NCBI GenBank assembly: GCA_051955985.1
Contig: JBQCGD010000167.1
Span: 1 to 64,000, forward strand
Source: DATKPA01 sp051955985
GTDB lineage: Bacteria; Planctomycetota; Phycisphaerae; WQYP01
Length of the DNA: 64,000 nucleotides
Direction: 5' to 3'
Part shown: positions 42,767 to 52,424 of the stretch, piece after piece
How the letters are laid out: every line of letters begins with the position of its first letter
Position numbering within the stretch: position 1 is the first letter of the stretch
Notes under the pieces: generated by a model
What the model was told of the DNA's origin: nothing
What the model saw: the letters and a program-made list of their open reading frames with translations, nothing else
Database searches by the model: none
Made by a program: the position numbers and the translations under genes

Positions 42767-43849
42767 CTATTTGTATTCCAACTGCCGAGCTATGCGGCCC
42801 GCCATTCGATCGCAGCAATAGAAAAGATATCCTCCAAGCTGAGCCCATTTGGAGATTATTGTAAGCGCGCCAAAGGGAAATGCGGAACCCCAGGGCAACT
42901 CCCTGCGATGCTGCTGGACAGCGAGTCTGACAATCTGAATGCCAATCATCACGAACGGCAAAACGGCGATGATCATTGCCTGCCAGAAACGCAGCGGTGC
43001 GTCAGCACAAATGCATGTGCACACAATGAGGAGAAGGCACCATCCAAGCGTCCAAAACAGAGTGCTCATGACCTGCCGACGGTACCGGGGGTTCCCAAAA
43101 CGGGTCGCAAGATCCAAGGATCCGTATCCTCCGCGCCTCGCGCGTCGCCACCATTGCCGAAATCGTTTCATTGAAGCATCGTGACGCGTCATCTCTACTC
43201 CAAGGCGCACAATCTTCCAGTTCCTACCGCGCAACCGCTGGCAGAGTTCTGGCTCTTCTCCCGCTACAATAGAAGGATCGAATCCTCCAACCTCGCGATA
43301 TGCGGCTACGCGAACCATTGCATCGCCACCGCAGGAGAGAACTTCACCGATGGGCGCGTTCCATTCCAGATCGCACAAACGGTTGTAGATAGAGACCTCA
43401 GGATGAATTTCACGACGTCGTCCACATATCGCGCCTATCGCAGCGTCATCACTCATTTGTTTTAGCGCGATCGGTATCCAGGCGCGATCCAGTTCGCAAT
43501 CGCCGTCGATGAACTGTATAAACTTTAATGAAGGGTTGAGCGAAGTAAGCAACTGAAAACCTTCGTGACGAGCACGGCCGGCAGAAAATGGTCGTGACAT
43601 GTCCAAGTGGACGACCCGCACACCGCGCGATTGCGCGTTTTGGACACTCAGATCGGTGGACCCGGAGTCGACGTAAACAATTGGGCTGCAAATCCCCGAG
43701 AGAGATTCGAGTGCACGAACCAGACGTAACCCCTCGTTCCTTCCAATGAGGACAATTCCCACCGACAATAATCCATTGTCGGACGGTATCGACGACGCCC
43801 CTGACGCGATCGGCGCGGGGGGCCGCTGCTCATGGATCGTTTGCATCAT
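42767..43849 (-). CDS. Family 2 glycosyltransferase with C-terminal membrane helices
   Basis: 360 residues. GT-A motifs: SVGIVLIGRNEG, VYVDSGSTDLSVQ, FIDGDCELD as the DxD-like site, and a GGDAMVR acceptor region. Two or three hydrophobic segments lie at about 265-320. It overlaps the upstream acetyltransferase gene by four bases (ATGA). From this gene onward the base composition is clearly lower in G+C than to the left. Confidence 0.88.
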   Translation of the reverse strand: MMQTIHEQRPPAPIASGASSIPSDNGLLSVGIVLIGRNEGLRLVRALESLSGICSPIVYVDSGSTDLSVQNAQSRGVRVVHLDMSRPFSAGRARHEGFQLLTSLNPSLKFIQFIDGDCELDRAWIPIALKQMSDDAAIGAICGRRREIHPEVSIYNRLCDLEWNAPIGEVLSCGGDAMVRVAAYREVGGFDPSIVAGEEPELCQRLRGRNWKIVRLGVEMTRHDASMKRFRQWWRRARRGGYGSLDLATRFGNPRYRRQVMSTLFWTLGWCLLLIVCTCICADAPLRFWQAMIIAVLPFVMIGIQIVRLAVQQHRRELPWGSAFPFGALTIISKWAQLGGYLFYCCDRMAGRIARQLEYK

Positions 43850-44472
43850 TTTATAACTTGCCGAGTTTCTGCTTCATATACCTTCACCACGCGAGCCGGT
43901 ACACCAACGGCAACTCCAAACGCAGGAACATCGTGAAGCACCACGGCGTTTGCACCAATGCGAGCATCATGGCCAATACGGACGGGACCGAGGATGCAGG
44001 CTCCGCAGCCGATGTCAACGCGATCTTCAATTATTGGAATTCGGTGATTTTGACCGGTTCTCGCTACGCCAAAGGTGGTGTTGTGGCGAATCTGAACATC
44101 GTTACCGATAGACTCCGCATGAAGTATCATACCGCTATGGTGCCAAATTCTGACGCGACGCCCCAATTCTACCGTGTATGGCAGACTGATTCCGCCAACA
44201 CATTCCACGGCTTTGAACATTATCAGGTAAATCAGTGTACACGGGGCACGGAGCAACTTGAGGCGAAGGCTCATACGCCAGTTGCCAAACCTGTGAAGTG
44301 CGATGGCCCAGAAGCCCTGCTCGAAGGGATTCCCATCATGTGTTCGGAGATCTTCAGCGATCAAAGCCCAAAGGGACAATTCCGGGGGATTGCGATTGGT
44401 TGCGCCCCGGGGAGGCTTCGCCGGCTTTGCTGAATTTGCAATTGACTCGTTGATCGGGACATCAATATGCAT
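43846..44472 (-). CDS. Serine acetyltransferase-like O-acetyltransferase (copy 1)
   Basis: 208 residues with the layout of CysE-like enzymes. A helical N-terminal part (LWALIAEDLRTHDGNPFEQG) is followed by a left-handed beta-helix with RRVRIWHHSGMILHAESIG, VRIGHDARIGANAVVL and VPARVV. In polysaccharide loci such proteins acetylate sugars rather than serine. It is clearly paralogous to 51296-51886. The ATG at 44472 was chosen because it sits at the junction with the upstream gene (11-base overlap) and family similarity begins nearby. Confidence 0.85.
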   Translation of the reverse strand: MHIDVPINESIANSAKPAKPPRGATNRNPPELSLWALIAEDLRTHDGNPFEQGFWAIALHRFGNWRMSLRLKLLRAPCTLIYLIMFKAVECVGGISLPYTVELGRRVRIWHHSGMILHAESIGNDVQIRHNTTFGVARTGQNHRIPIIEDRVDIGCGACILGPVRIGHDARIGANAVVLHDVPAFGVAVGVPARVVKVYEAETRQVIK

Positions 44473-45478
44473 TCGGAAAGTTTCCCTTGTTGCAGGCGCG
44501 AGCCCCAGGACAGCCGTTGAAAAGTGCGGAGTGAACGACAAAATCATGCAAAAGGCAAGGAGGATCAGGGTCCGGGCGGCGACGAAGCAGAAGTCGCAAG
44601 CGCCAGAGGCAGAACGCTGAAATCCATGCGACGTCGGCGAGGAGAGCGTACAGCCGACCATAGTTTTTTATGAAGTAGCGCCTCCGCGATTCAAACCAGT
44701 AGTGGGGCCGGCGTTTAGGCTTGTCTTCTCGACTTGTCACTTTCGTGCTTTGCCCCACAAGATGAATAACACGACTGTCTGGCACATACCAGCATTCCCA
44801 ACTCGCGCGCCGAGCGCGAAGACAGAAATCGACTTCTTCGAAGTAAAGGAAATAATCCTCGTCCAAAAAGCCAATTTGCTTCAGCAGTTCCCACCGAATC
44901 ATGAAACTAGCACCCACGACCCAATCGGATTGGATGGGCCGATCGTTTTCCTCAATGGCTACTCTATGCTTACGCAAAGCCTTGGAAATAAGGCCCAAGC
45001 GAGCACCACTTTCGAATTCACTCAGGATCGAAGGAAACCGGCGTGCAGCCGCCTGCGATGTGCCATCCGGCCACTCGAGACGACTCCCAGCGATTCCGGC
45101 TCTAGGGTTTTCCTTCATGAACCCTAGCAAGGCGGCGAGAGCATTGGGGAGCAGAATAGTGTCGGGGTTTAGCAGGAGAACAAAGTCAGGGGTGAATGAT
45201 TGCTCTTGGCTAATGCGAAGAGCTTCGTTGTTGCCCCAAGCAAATCCGTGGTTTTGCTTTGTGTCTACAACTTGGACATAGCCATCCCAGTTGCGCAGTC
45301 GAATAGCGGCTTCCAGTTGATGAACGGCCTGCTCACCTGAGTTATTGTCAATGACGATGACCTTCGCGTCGCAATCGGTGCAAGAAATCTCCCTCATGAC
45401 GCTGTTCAGGCAATCGATGCACAATTCGGTGCAGCGGTAGTGCACAATAATGATCAAAATCTGCGGCCGTCGAGGCAT
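44462..45478 (-). CDS. Family 2 glycosyltransferase (rhamnosyltransferase-like)
   Basis: 338 residues. ILIIIVHYRCTELCIDCL, VIVIDNNSGE, HGFAWGNNEALR, LLLNPDTILLPNAL (DxD position) and WVVGASFMIRWELLKQIGFL with DEDYFLYFEEVDFCLR follow the pattern of WbbL-type rhamnosyltransferases. The C-terminal end has one hydrophobic segment and a basic tail. The gene starts ten bases after the acyltransferase gene ends. Confidence 0.88.
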   Translation of the reverse strand: MPRRPQILIIIVHYRCTELCIDCLNSVMREISCTDCDAKVIVIDNNSGEQAVHQLEAAIRLRNWDGYVQVVDTKQNHGFAWGNNEALRISQEQSFTPDFVLLLNPDTILLPNALAALLGFMKENPRAGIAGSRLEWPDGTSQAAARRFPSILSEFESGARLGLISKALRKHRVAIEENDRPIQSDWVVGASFMIRWELLKQIGFLDEDYFLYFEEVDFCLRARRASWECWYVPDSRVIHLVGQSTKVTSREDKPKRRPHYWFESRRRYFIKNYGRLYALLADVAWISAFCLWRLRLLLRRRPDPDPPCLLHDFVVHSALFNGCPGARACNKGNFPNAY

Positions 45479-45488
45479 GTTCGATACT

Positions 45489-46550
45489 TCACGGAGCGGG
45501 AATATTTTCCGGACTGGCAACCCCGGAGCTGACGCCAGCGAGGGCAAGAGGCTTTGGTGCAGCAGATGTTGTCTGGCGAGTTTTCCGAGCAATCAACTTC
45601 TTGCCCCAGGCGATCCACCACTTCTCGTAGTAAAAGGTCGAGACGTGCGCCAGCGCAAAGACAAGCAGGAAGCCCATCGGCCGCTTGAAAAGGTATCGAG
45701 TGACAACGGTTCCGCCGGCAAACCAGCCTACACGCATGATTGGGTGAATTACATACAAAGCGTACGAGACGACGGCAAGGTAGCGAAGAAACGCACTCTC
45801 GAGCCATCTACTGCACCAACTGCTTGACCAAAGAGCATGACCAACCACCAAGGCTCCGCAATAAGGGCGTAGATAGTTGAAGGCGCCAGTCTCAGGGTGA
45901 CAGCAGAATAGCAGAAGGAGAACCGGGAAAACGACGGGAATTCGAGAAACGACTCTCCCGACTGCATCGCTCAACGGGGAGAAATACACCAAGGCTAGGG
46001 TAGCGCCCGCGAGGATCTCATCAACCCGCACTGTAGTTTCAATGCTTATCAAGGTGTGGGTGTATACCCGGTAGCCGGTAACGGCTACACAAACAAACGG
46101 AAGGAGGAAAAGCGCGCGGCGGCCAAGCGTCGCCACCAGGATGCCGACGAACACGTAAAACTGAACCTCCACGCACAGGCTCCAGAGTGGCGAAGTGAGC
46201 GGGGTGAGGGTCGTCGTGTAATTGGCGTAAAATAGCAGGTGCGCGAGGAAACTCCCGGCCGGCTGATTCTGCACCAAAAGTCCAACAATGATAAACAGGT
46301 ACGAAAGTGGAAGGATTCGACACGCGCGTCGAATGAAAAATACTCGTGCGTCGGGCTGTTCGAGGAGCGTCATGGTTATGAGGAAGCCAGACAGATTAAA
46401 GAATAGAACCATTCCGAAGGGGCCGACGGCAGAATTAACCTGCCACTTGGCGGGCCCGAGGGGCAGAAGGTGGCATGCAAGCACGCTCAGTATGCTGATT
46501 CCCCGAATCCCATCGAGCTGTGCCAACCTGGATTTTCGGCTATTTTCCAT
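45489..46550 (-). CDS. Membrane acyltransferase, family 3 (OafA-like), copy A
   Basis: 353 residues and about ten membrane helices. The first helix has LAQLDGIRGISILSVLACH with the catalytic His, and RACRILPLSYLFII is the second conserved block. It transfers acetyl or other acyl groups to extracytoplasmic sugars of the repeat unit. The 140 bases upstream (46551-46691) hold no gene. Confidence 0.9.
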   Translation of the reverse strand: MENSRKSRLAQLDGIRGISILSVLACHLLPLGPAKWQVNSAVGPFGMVLFFNLSGFLITMTLLEQPDARVFFIRRACRILPLSYLFIIVGLLVQNQPAGSFLAHLLFYANYTTTLTPLTSPLWSLCVEVQFYVFVGILVATLGRRALFLLPFVCVAVTGYRVYTHTLISIETTVRVDEILAGATLALVYFSPLSDAVGRVVSRIPVVFPVLLLLFCCHPETGAFNYLRPYCGALVVGHALWSSSWCSRWLESAFLRYLAVVSYALYVIHPIMRVGWFAGGTVVTRYLFKRPMGFLLVFALAHVSTFYYEKWWIAWGKKLIARKTRQTTSAAPKPLALAGVSSGVASPENIPAP

Positions 46551-46691
46551 TTTGCCTGTCAGACTCCGGAATCGTCCCTACCGGATTTGTTCCTGGCGAG
46601 ATCATCGCAGCGCGACGGATTCTTCGGTACGCAACATGCGTCCCTTCGGCGGATCGCACAATCCGCCGTCTCTAAACTGAATCTACTGTAA

Positions 46692-47309
46692 TCACTTGGG
46701 ATTCGGATAAAAGTATTCAACTCGGCGCCGTATCAACTCTGATTCAATGGCACTATCATAAGGACCTGTTCGAGCTTCAATAAGTTCCGCCCATGGCAGC
46801 GCCTTTGTTTGCACGTGAAGCTTCTCCACGAGCTTTTCCACGCGGCCGATAGGTCGAGCTGGAACCCCAGCTACAATATCACCTTCGGCAACGTCGTGCG
46901 TTACCACAGCGCCAGCAGCAACAATGGCGTTAGGACCTATAGTAACGTTAGGCATAATGACGGCACCGAAACCGACGAATACATTGTCTCGGATATCGAT
47001 TTTTCCTACTGAATCCAACTTGACGCCATAAGCCTCGTTCAGTACAGCAATCGACCCGTCGTGAGCGAGGAGAGCGCAGCTTGATAAGCTGACGTTGTTT
47101 CCAAGCCGAATCAGCTCTGGATCAGATAATACGACACCTGGAACGATGCGACATTTGCTGCCAATGCTGTACAGTCGACCGTGCCTGCGAATGTACTCGG
47201 CATATTCGAGGCCATCGGGCCGACAAAGTTTTCGATAAAGTCCCACCAGTCGGTTATGTCGGAGGGCCGCGTAGCGAACCATTCTCCGAAGTAAGGTTTT
47301 CAAAGCCAC
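46692..47309 (-). CDS. Left-handed beta-helix acyltransferase
   Basis: 205 residues. The hexapeptide repeats run from about 50 to 155 (GSKCRIVPGVVLSDPELIRL, then VFVGFGAVIMPNVTIGPNAI and AGAVVTHDVAEGDIVAGVPA). The C-terminal 45 residues form a helical, charged extension. It is of maltose/galactoside O-acetyltransferase type, acting in the cytoplasm on the sugar or its nucleotide. The start is a GTG with only a weak ribosome site; an internal ATG nine codons on is possible. Confidence 0.8.
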   Translation of the reverse strand: MALKTLLRRMVRYAALRHNRLVGLYRKLCRPDGLEYAEYIRRHGRLYSIGSKCRIVPGVVLSDPELIRLGNNVSLSSCALLAHDGSIAVLNEAYGVKLDSVGKIDIRDNVFVGFGAVIMPNVTIGPNAIVAAGAVVTHDVAEGDIVAGVPARPIGRVEKLVEKLHVQTKALPWAELIEARTGPYDSAIESELIRRRVEYFYPNPK

Positions 47310-47474
47310 TTCTTGCCGTCCTCGTGGAGTATATTCCCGTCAAGGTTCGAAACTCGCAGCCGACCCCTCGGAAATTGTAGTTGCTCGGAATTCGGAATCA
47401 CTTCTTTTGAATACATATGGTTCGATGAATCTCATCCATTACGAAGTCATTCTGATCCACGACTGAGTATCTGC

Positions 47475-48899
47475 TTAAGCGGTTCGCGGAGCGGGCTGCG
47501 GAACGTGATGCGGCTTGAGTGCACAACTCCCTCCGATGACCGCATTACGTTTGGATTGCTTCAAGCTAGTATGCTCGGGCTGGGAATCCATTGCCTTTGG
47601 AGCCCACACGGACATACTTGCCAACGCGCCTACTGTGAGAACGAACAGGGGATTCGGCATGAAATTGAAAAGGTTGTCAATCATCACCATCACAGGTATT
47701 AGAGAAAATGCCTGGAGCAATTTCTCCGTTGGCATAAGAGCGTTTTTTTTCGGTGTGCGCAATGCGATTCGCGTTGTTGGAAGCAGATAAGTCAACATCG
47801 CGGCACCCAAACCCAAGAAGCCGAACTTTCCCAATGTGATCATCCACATCGAATCCGTGTGCCCGACCAATGTGGTCCCTTGGGGGTTGAACAAGAAATC
47901 ACCCCAAGGCCCCCATCCGAGAATCGGACTCTGAATGGCATGACGTAAGAGGATGTCTTCCTGGCGAAGTCGGTCGCTTACAGAGGAGATCCGTTCCGGG
48001 GAAAACACGACCTGAAGAACGGTAACAACACTATTGGCACTCAGGATTCCCGAGGATCGTGCAAACACGTAAAAAGGCGCCACGCCAATCAGGATCATTA
48101 GAATTGGTCGAAGCGAGACCCGACGGCAGATCTCGACGGATATGCATCCAGCAACGGTTAGCGCAATGGCCCCCGCACTTTTGCATACAAGTTCGACGCC
48201 GGCGAGCGCCAGTGCCCAATACATGAGCGGGACGCCCAAAACGCGGCGCACGCTCGTTAGCCTCCACAGTATGAAAGCGACAACGGTTGCAACGCTCATC
48301 CACATCGCAACGGCGAGGCCATGCTGCATGAAAACAATAGGTCTATAGCCGCCATCGCGAACCATCTGGGCCCACTGGTGCTGGAAGAAGCCGTAGATCC
48401 AATAGTGAAGGATCGGGCTCATACGAACTTCGTAGAGGCACAAAGGTACGTAAAGCAATCCCCCAAGCAACAACGTGTGGGCGAGTTCCAGCAGGCCAGC
48501 CACGTCGGTTATGTAGATTCGACCAAGGAAATACGGAACGCCATACATCAAGGTGCTGTTCACGAGGGAGGTTGCAGCGTCGGCAAACCCGAGTCCATTG
48601 GCGAAAGCAGAGAAAGCGGGACACACCCAGATCAGGATGGCGGGCAGATCAAACCAGCGCGGGCGGAAACGTAATAAATGGTTCAGGTCAAAGAGGACAA
48701 CTGCAAACAGGAGACTTGCGCTTACAGCATTTATCTTGCTCCACTTCAGAGGGCCAGCCCAAGCGTAGGTATACTCAGGGAGAAATAACCACGGCAGGGT
48801 CATCCCCCATAGCACGGCTCGGCGCATTGGCAGAAGCATAAACAGGCAGAGGAGCACTACCGGCCAAGCAAACATCGCTAAGGGTACTGTAACATTCAT
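47475..48899 (-). CDS. O-antigen polymerase/ligase-family membrane protein (Wzy candidate)
   Basis: 474 residues with about eleven membrane helices and a large outer loop between residues 270 and 370 (GILSANSVVTVLQVVFSPER to GWGPWGDFLFNPQGTTLVGH). This is the usual arrangement of Wzy polymerases and WaaL ligases. In this cluster, with flippase and Wzz-like partner, polymerisation of lipid-linked repeat units is more likely. The flanking 165 bases to the right gene hold nothing recognisable. Confidence 0.82.
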   Translation of the reverse strand: MNVTVPLAMFAWPVVLLCLFMLLPMRRAVLWGMTLPWLFLPEYTYAWAGPLKWSKINAVSASLLFAVVLFDLNHLLRFRPRWFDLPAILIWVCPAFSAFANGLGFADAATSLVNSTLMYGVPYFLGRIYITDVAGLLELAHTLLLGGLLYVPLCLYEVRMSPILHYWIYGFFQHQWAQMVRDGGYRPIVFMQHGLAVAMWMSVATVVAFILWRLTSVRRVLGVPLMYWALALAGVELVCKSAGAIALTVAGCISVEICRRVSLRPILMILIGVAPFYVFARSSGILSANSVVTVLQVVFSPERISSVSDRLRQEDILLRHAIQSPILGWGPWGDFLFNPQGTTLVGHTDSMWMITLGKFGFLGLGAAMLTYLLPTTRIALRTPKKNALMPTEKLLQAFSLIPVMVMIDNLFNFMPNPLFVLTVGALASMSVWAPKAMDSQPEHTSLKQSKRNAVIGGSCALKPHHVPQPAPRTA

Positions 48900-48940
48900 T
48901 CGAAAAATCCGTGGTTCATGCGATTACAGCGAGGCGAGTG

Positions 48941-50185
48941 TCAGCTAAGGCCCGCAGTTGGCTGCGGAGAAGCAGATGCAGGGATCCGACCCGGTTCATA
49001 TTCAAAAAAACGTTTTAAGTGCAAGAATCTCTTTTCAAATAGATGCCAGCTCAGATACGCGGTGACGCACGCAGTGGCGGTGGCAATCGCTGCATAAGCG
49101 AATGTTGCAGCAGTGCGTGAACCAAGGTGCGCGGTCAGGAAGCCGATCGACACCCAATTTCCGTAGATTGGTGGAAGAATGTAGTGGAGTACGTAGAGGC
49201 CATAGCTGTATTTTCCAAACGTCCGTAACACTTTTGAGGACAATATTCGACTGATCGAACTCGATGGCACAGCACCCACAACCATTGCCAATAAAGCGCC
49301 GAAGAACAACGCAAGGAGCGAGAAGCCGAAGGTCATGACCCCGAAATCCTCGCGTGAAAAGCGACGGTATTTAATGAAAAGGACGATGAGCAAAACTAAG
49401 GAACAACCCGCAACCACGCGTGAGGCGCGGAGGATCGACTGCTTGGGAGTGGGTCCGCGTACCAAAAGGGCCAGTAATGCGCCGACACAGAGAGAGTCTA
49501 CACGACAGGGTGTCAATTCATAAACAGCGATATCGTATCCCCCATGCACGGCCATCGCCGTCCGTATACCGGCTGCAAGCACCAAAGACGCTAGGCATAC
49601 CGCTATCATTGTTCTGCGCTGAAAGCTGAATACGAGGAGCGGCCATGCGAGATAAAAATGCTCTTCCACTGCGAGTGACCAAAAATGACTGACGTGGACC
49701 CAACCGCGATTGAAGAGCCAATCATTATGTACCGCCATCGGGATGTTTGCACAATATGTCCATAGCCACCCCTGACGGTCCCAGACCTCAGTAGCTTCGG
49801 AACCGCGGAATCCGCCGAAGAGCCAGCCGCCTCCAAAGAGGATGATCAGCACACCGAAGTAGAGCGGGAATATCCGCAATACCCGCCGCATATAGAAATT
49901 TCGAAAGAAGTGCCGCTGGTTCTTACTATCGAAGAGGATGCCCGTGATAAGAAATCCCGAAAGCACAAAAAACAAGTCCACGCCGATCCAGCCTACGTGC
50001 ATTGCGCCAAAGAGCCCGCGCTGCCAACTGTTTACCGGCTTCGCCGAAGTACTGAAGTGAAGTGCCATCACAAGCAGGATTGCAACTCCACGTATACCAT
50101 CCAAAGCGGGGATATGGTACCGGGAGCTACTCGCCTGTTTCGGATGTTCCCCAATGCTTAGCGTGGTTTCTTGGTACGTAGTCAT
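48941..50185 (-). CDS. Membrane acyltransferase, family 3 (OafA-like), copy B
   Basis: 414 residues, ten or so helices. IPALDGIRGVAILLVMALHF carries the catalytic His, GWIGVDLFFVLSGFLITGIL and RRVLRIFPLYFGVLI are the other signatures. The N-terminal 25 residues are an extra cytoplasmic extension. An O-acyl modification enzyme, likely acting on a residue different from copies A and C. Confidence 0.92.
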   Translation of the reverse strand: MTTYQETTLSIGEHPKQASSSRYHIPALDGIRGVAILLVMALHFSTSAKPVNSWQRGLFGAMHVGWIGVDLFFVLSGFLITGILFDSKNQRHFFRNFYMRRVLRIFPLYFGVLIILFGGGWLFGGFRGSEATEVWDRQGWLWTYCANIPMAVHNDWLFNRGWVHVSHFWSLAVEEHFYLAWPLLVFSFQRRTMIAVCLASLVLAAGIRTAMAVHGGYDIAVYELTPCRVDSLCVGALLALLVRGPTPKQSILRASRVVAGCSLVLLIVLFIKYRRFSREDFGVMTFGFSLLALFFGALLAMVVGAVPSSSISRILSSKVLRTFGKYSYGLYVLHYILPPIYGNWVSIGFLTAHLGSRTAATFAYAAIATATACVTAYLSWHLFEKRFLHLKRFFEYEPGRIPASASPQPTAGLS

Positions 50186-50208
50186 CCTGTCGTTCCTTGA
50201 CTATTCGT

Positions 50209-51291
50209 CTATTTTGCCATTCGCCTGGCAGCAAGAGTTCGCGAAACTGCTCGCCAACGCTTGCTACGAAGGGTAAACCACTTCTGCCAAACAGGTGCAG
50301 ACAGCCGATGCCATTGTCTTTTTACGGCGCGATATTGCCACGTGTGACCATTCGCGATGCGCCACGCCTCAAAAGCGTCCCGTATTGGGCCGTCAAGAAG
50401 TGACTTCCACTGGCCAATTACAGCAGGTTCATTATGATCCGCCGCCTTAAGCGATCCGTGCGCCTGTATGCTGCGGTAAAGGTCTGGTTCCGTCTTCAAT
50501 CTGCGTACCAGGGCCAGTGCTTCATTTGGCGTGTGTACCTGAAAGTAGTCTTTTCCATGGCATCCCCAGTGCTGATACGCCGGTTCGGGACCCAAAATTG
50601 CTGGTACTCCGGTGATCCAAGCGTGAACCAATTTGGTTGCAGGTTTCGTTTTAATGAGATACCACGGCCAATCTCTCACCGCAATGAACAAGTCCAGATC
50701 TCGAAAATCGTGCCACGATGCCGGATCATTCTTAATTACGAGTTCAACACCAAGCTCTTTAAGACTCTGGCGAAACTCGGGAGTTCTGTATCCCCTGGCA
50801 AGATTTTCAAGCGGGCCCACATAGCCCAGCCTCTCGATGCGGTCGCCACGAGCCGAATCACGTTTAACAAGCCCGGGCTGCGGCCACATATCGATGAGGT
50901 AATGCTTAGGGGTCGTAACCATCGCAGGCGATTGGGCCAGCGTGAGGTCAGCCCAGGGGTGATCGGTGCGATCACCCTGTGTATACACCAGAAATGAACG
51001 ATGACTTGCTGGGGAGCGAATAACTTCCCACTCGTGATAGAAATTGATGCTATCCGGACGCGGCGTGTCCACGATGCGTACATTCATGCCAGCCTGCCTC
51101 AGCCTTAGATAGGTCGAGACAATCCAGATGTTCTCGCCGGGCGCCCAACGCGCTGGTGGGACATGGGAAAGAGGAACGTGGCTTTCCTCGCTTGTCAGTT
51201 CGGGCCAGCGACGACGTAAGTGATGGCACACGAAATAGGCGGGGGCATTTTGTACGATGGGTCTTCCGGTGCCACATCGTACGTCATTCAT
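50209..51291 (-). CDS. Glycosyltransferase-like protein of unknown specificity
   Basis: 360 residues, no signal peptide or membrane helix. The C-terminal half looks like a GT-B nucleotide-sugar domain: RDLDLFIAVRDWPWYLI, then KLVHAWITGVPAILGPEPAY (position of the usual K-x-x-E-A-x-x-x-G-x-P motif), and a helical end with EALALVRRLKTEPDLY. The N-terminal half is not recognisable. The ATG lies four bases before the end of the acetyltransferase gene. Classification as a glycosyltransferase rests on this resemblance and on context only. Confidence 0.6.
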   Translation of the reverse strand: MNDVRCGTGRPIVQNAPAYFVCHHLRRRWPELTSEESHVPLSHVPPARWAPGENIWIVSTYLRLRQAGMNVRIVDTPRPDSINFYHEWEVIRSPASHRSFLVYTQGDRTDHPWADLTLAQSPAMVTTPKHYLIDMWPQPGLVKRDSARGDRIERLGYVGPLENLARGYRTPEFRQSLKELGVELVIKNDPASWHDFRDLDLFIAVRDWPWYLIKTKPATKLVHAWITGVPAILGPEPAYQHWGCHGKDYFQVHTPNEALALVRRLKTEPDLYRSIQAHGSLKAADHNEPAVIGQWKSLLDGPIRDAFEAWRIANGHTWQYRAVKRQWHRLSAPVWQKWFTLRSKRWRAVSRTLAARRMAK

Positions 51292-51295
51292 TGGC

Positions 51296-51886
51296 TTATC
51301 CAGCGTGGACAATCGAACTTGGCTCCCTCGTTTTGATAACGCGAGCGGGTACCCCCGCGACCGTGGCACCGGCCGGCACGTCGCGAACCACTACTGCACC
51401 GGCACCAATGATCGCGTCATCACCAACGTGGATCCTGCCCAAGATGCAGACATTGGCACCGACGTCCACTCTGTTCCCGATCGTAGGCACGGCACCAATG
51501 GTAGCGCGACTTGCAACGCCAATCGTCGTGTTATTCCGCAAGTGAACATCATCTCCGATGGATTTGGGGTTGAAAATCATTCCGCTGTGATGCCAAATTC
51601 TTACCCGCCGTCCAACTCGCACCGAATGAGGCAAACTAATTCCACAAGTCCACTCGACACACTTAAACGCGATTTTATACAAGATTGAGAAGGGGGCGCG
51701 TAAGAGCTTTGGCTGAACATTCATACGCCAGTTTCCCAATCGATGAAGCGCCAGCGCCCAGAACCCCTGCTCAAAAGGGTTATTGTCATGCGTGCGGAGA
51801 TCTTCCAAAATAAGCCGAAAGAGCGAGATCTCCTTTGGATTGCAATCGGTCGACCCAGTAACAGGTTGACGCCGCTCCTCAGGCAT
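51296..51886 (-). CDS. Serine acetyltransferase-like O-acetyltransferase (copy 2)
   Basis: 196 residues. It shares long identical blocks with 43846-44472: EDLRTH-NPFEQGFWA-ALHR, RRVRIWHHSGMI and the closing VPARVIK. The left-handed helix is complete (GRIHVGDDAIIGAGAVVV). The ATG at 51886 was chosen; a TTG at 51916 would overlap the upstream gene by 38 bases. The two copies probably arose by duplication within the cluster or came with different imported segments. Confidence 0.85.
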   Translation of the reverse strand: MPEERRQPVTGSTDCNPKEISLFRLILEDLRTHDNNPFEQGFWALALHRLGNWRMNVQPKLLRAPFSILYKIAFKCVEWTCGISLPHSVRVGRRVRIWHHSGMIFNPKSIGDDVHLRNNTTIGVASRATIGAVPTIGNRVDVGANVCILGRIHVGDDAIIGAGAVVVRDVPAGATVAGVPARVIKTREPSSIVHAG

Positions 51887-52424
51887 TTTCCACCGCACAT
51901 AGTTCACGAGTTCCAATCAGGCGTGCCGGAACACCAGCGATGATCGAACCTGCCGGGAAGCTCTTTGTCACGACCGCATTCGCGCCGACCACACATCCCT
52001 CGCCAAGTTCAACGCCTTTCAATATGCAGCATCCTTCGCCCAGCCAGCAGTCGTCACCAATAGTGACGGGGCGCACAATCACCTTTCCGGTATTCCACGG
52101 CATGGCATGGTCGTGGTCGGAAATGTACACGCGACCCGCGATCAACACACGCTGACCGATCTTTACTCGCCCCGCGGCAGAACCGTGAAAATAGAATTCG
52201 ATGCTGGTTGCCTCACCAACTTCAAAAACGCCAAGCCGACCATTGTGCTCGATACACTCCAAGCGGGCGTGCGGGCGTATGCGCACTCCCCAGTCGATAC
52301 GGAGGCCCTTCGGATTTACGAGGAGTTCCGGCCGATCGAGGAACGCCGAACGTGCATACCAGCCAAACCTATTTCGGTATCGGCGCCAGATCCACCAACG
52401 ATGAATTTTGTTATACAGCTTCAC
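51879..52424 (-). CDS. Left-handed beta-helix acyltransferase (Maa/CatB type)
   Basis: 181 residues. The repeats run from about 45 to 165: VRIGQRVLIAGRVYISDHDH, then ITGDD-like VTIGDDCWLGEGCCILKGV and CVVGANAVVTKSFPAGSIIA. The loop with DHDHAMPW holds the likely catalytic His. It overlaps the flippase gene by 14 bases, so it is part of the same transcript. The C-terminal 20 residues overlap copy 2 of the serine acetyltransferase-like gene. Confidence 0.85.
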   Translation of the reverse strand: MKLYNKIHRWWIWRRYRNRFGWYARSAFLDRPELLVNPKGLRIDWGVRIRPHARLECIEHNGRLGVFEVGEATSIEFYFHGSAAGRVKIGQRVLIAGRVYISDHDHAMPWNTGKVIVRPVTIGDDCWLGEGCCILKGVELGEGCVVGANAVVTKSFPAGSIIAGVPARLIGTRELCAVENA

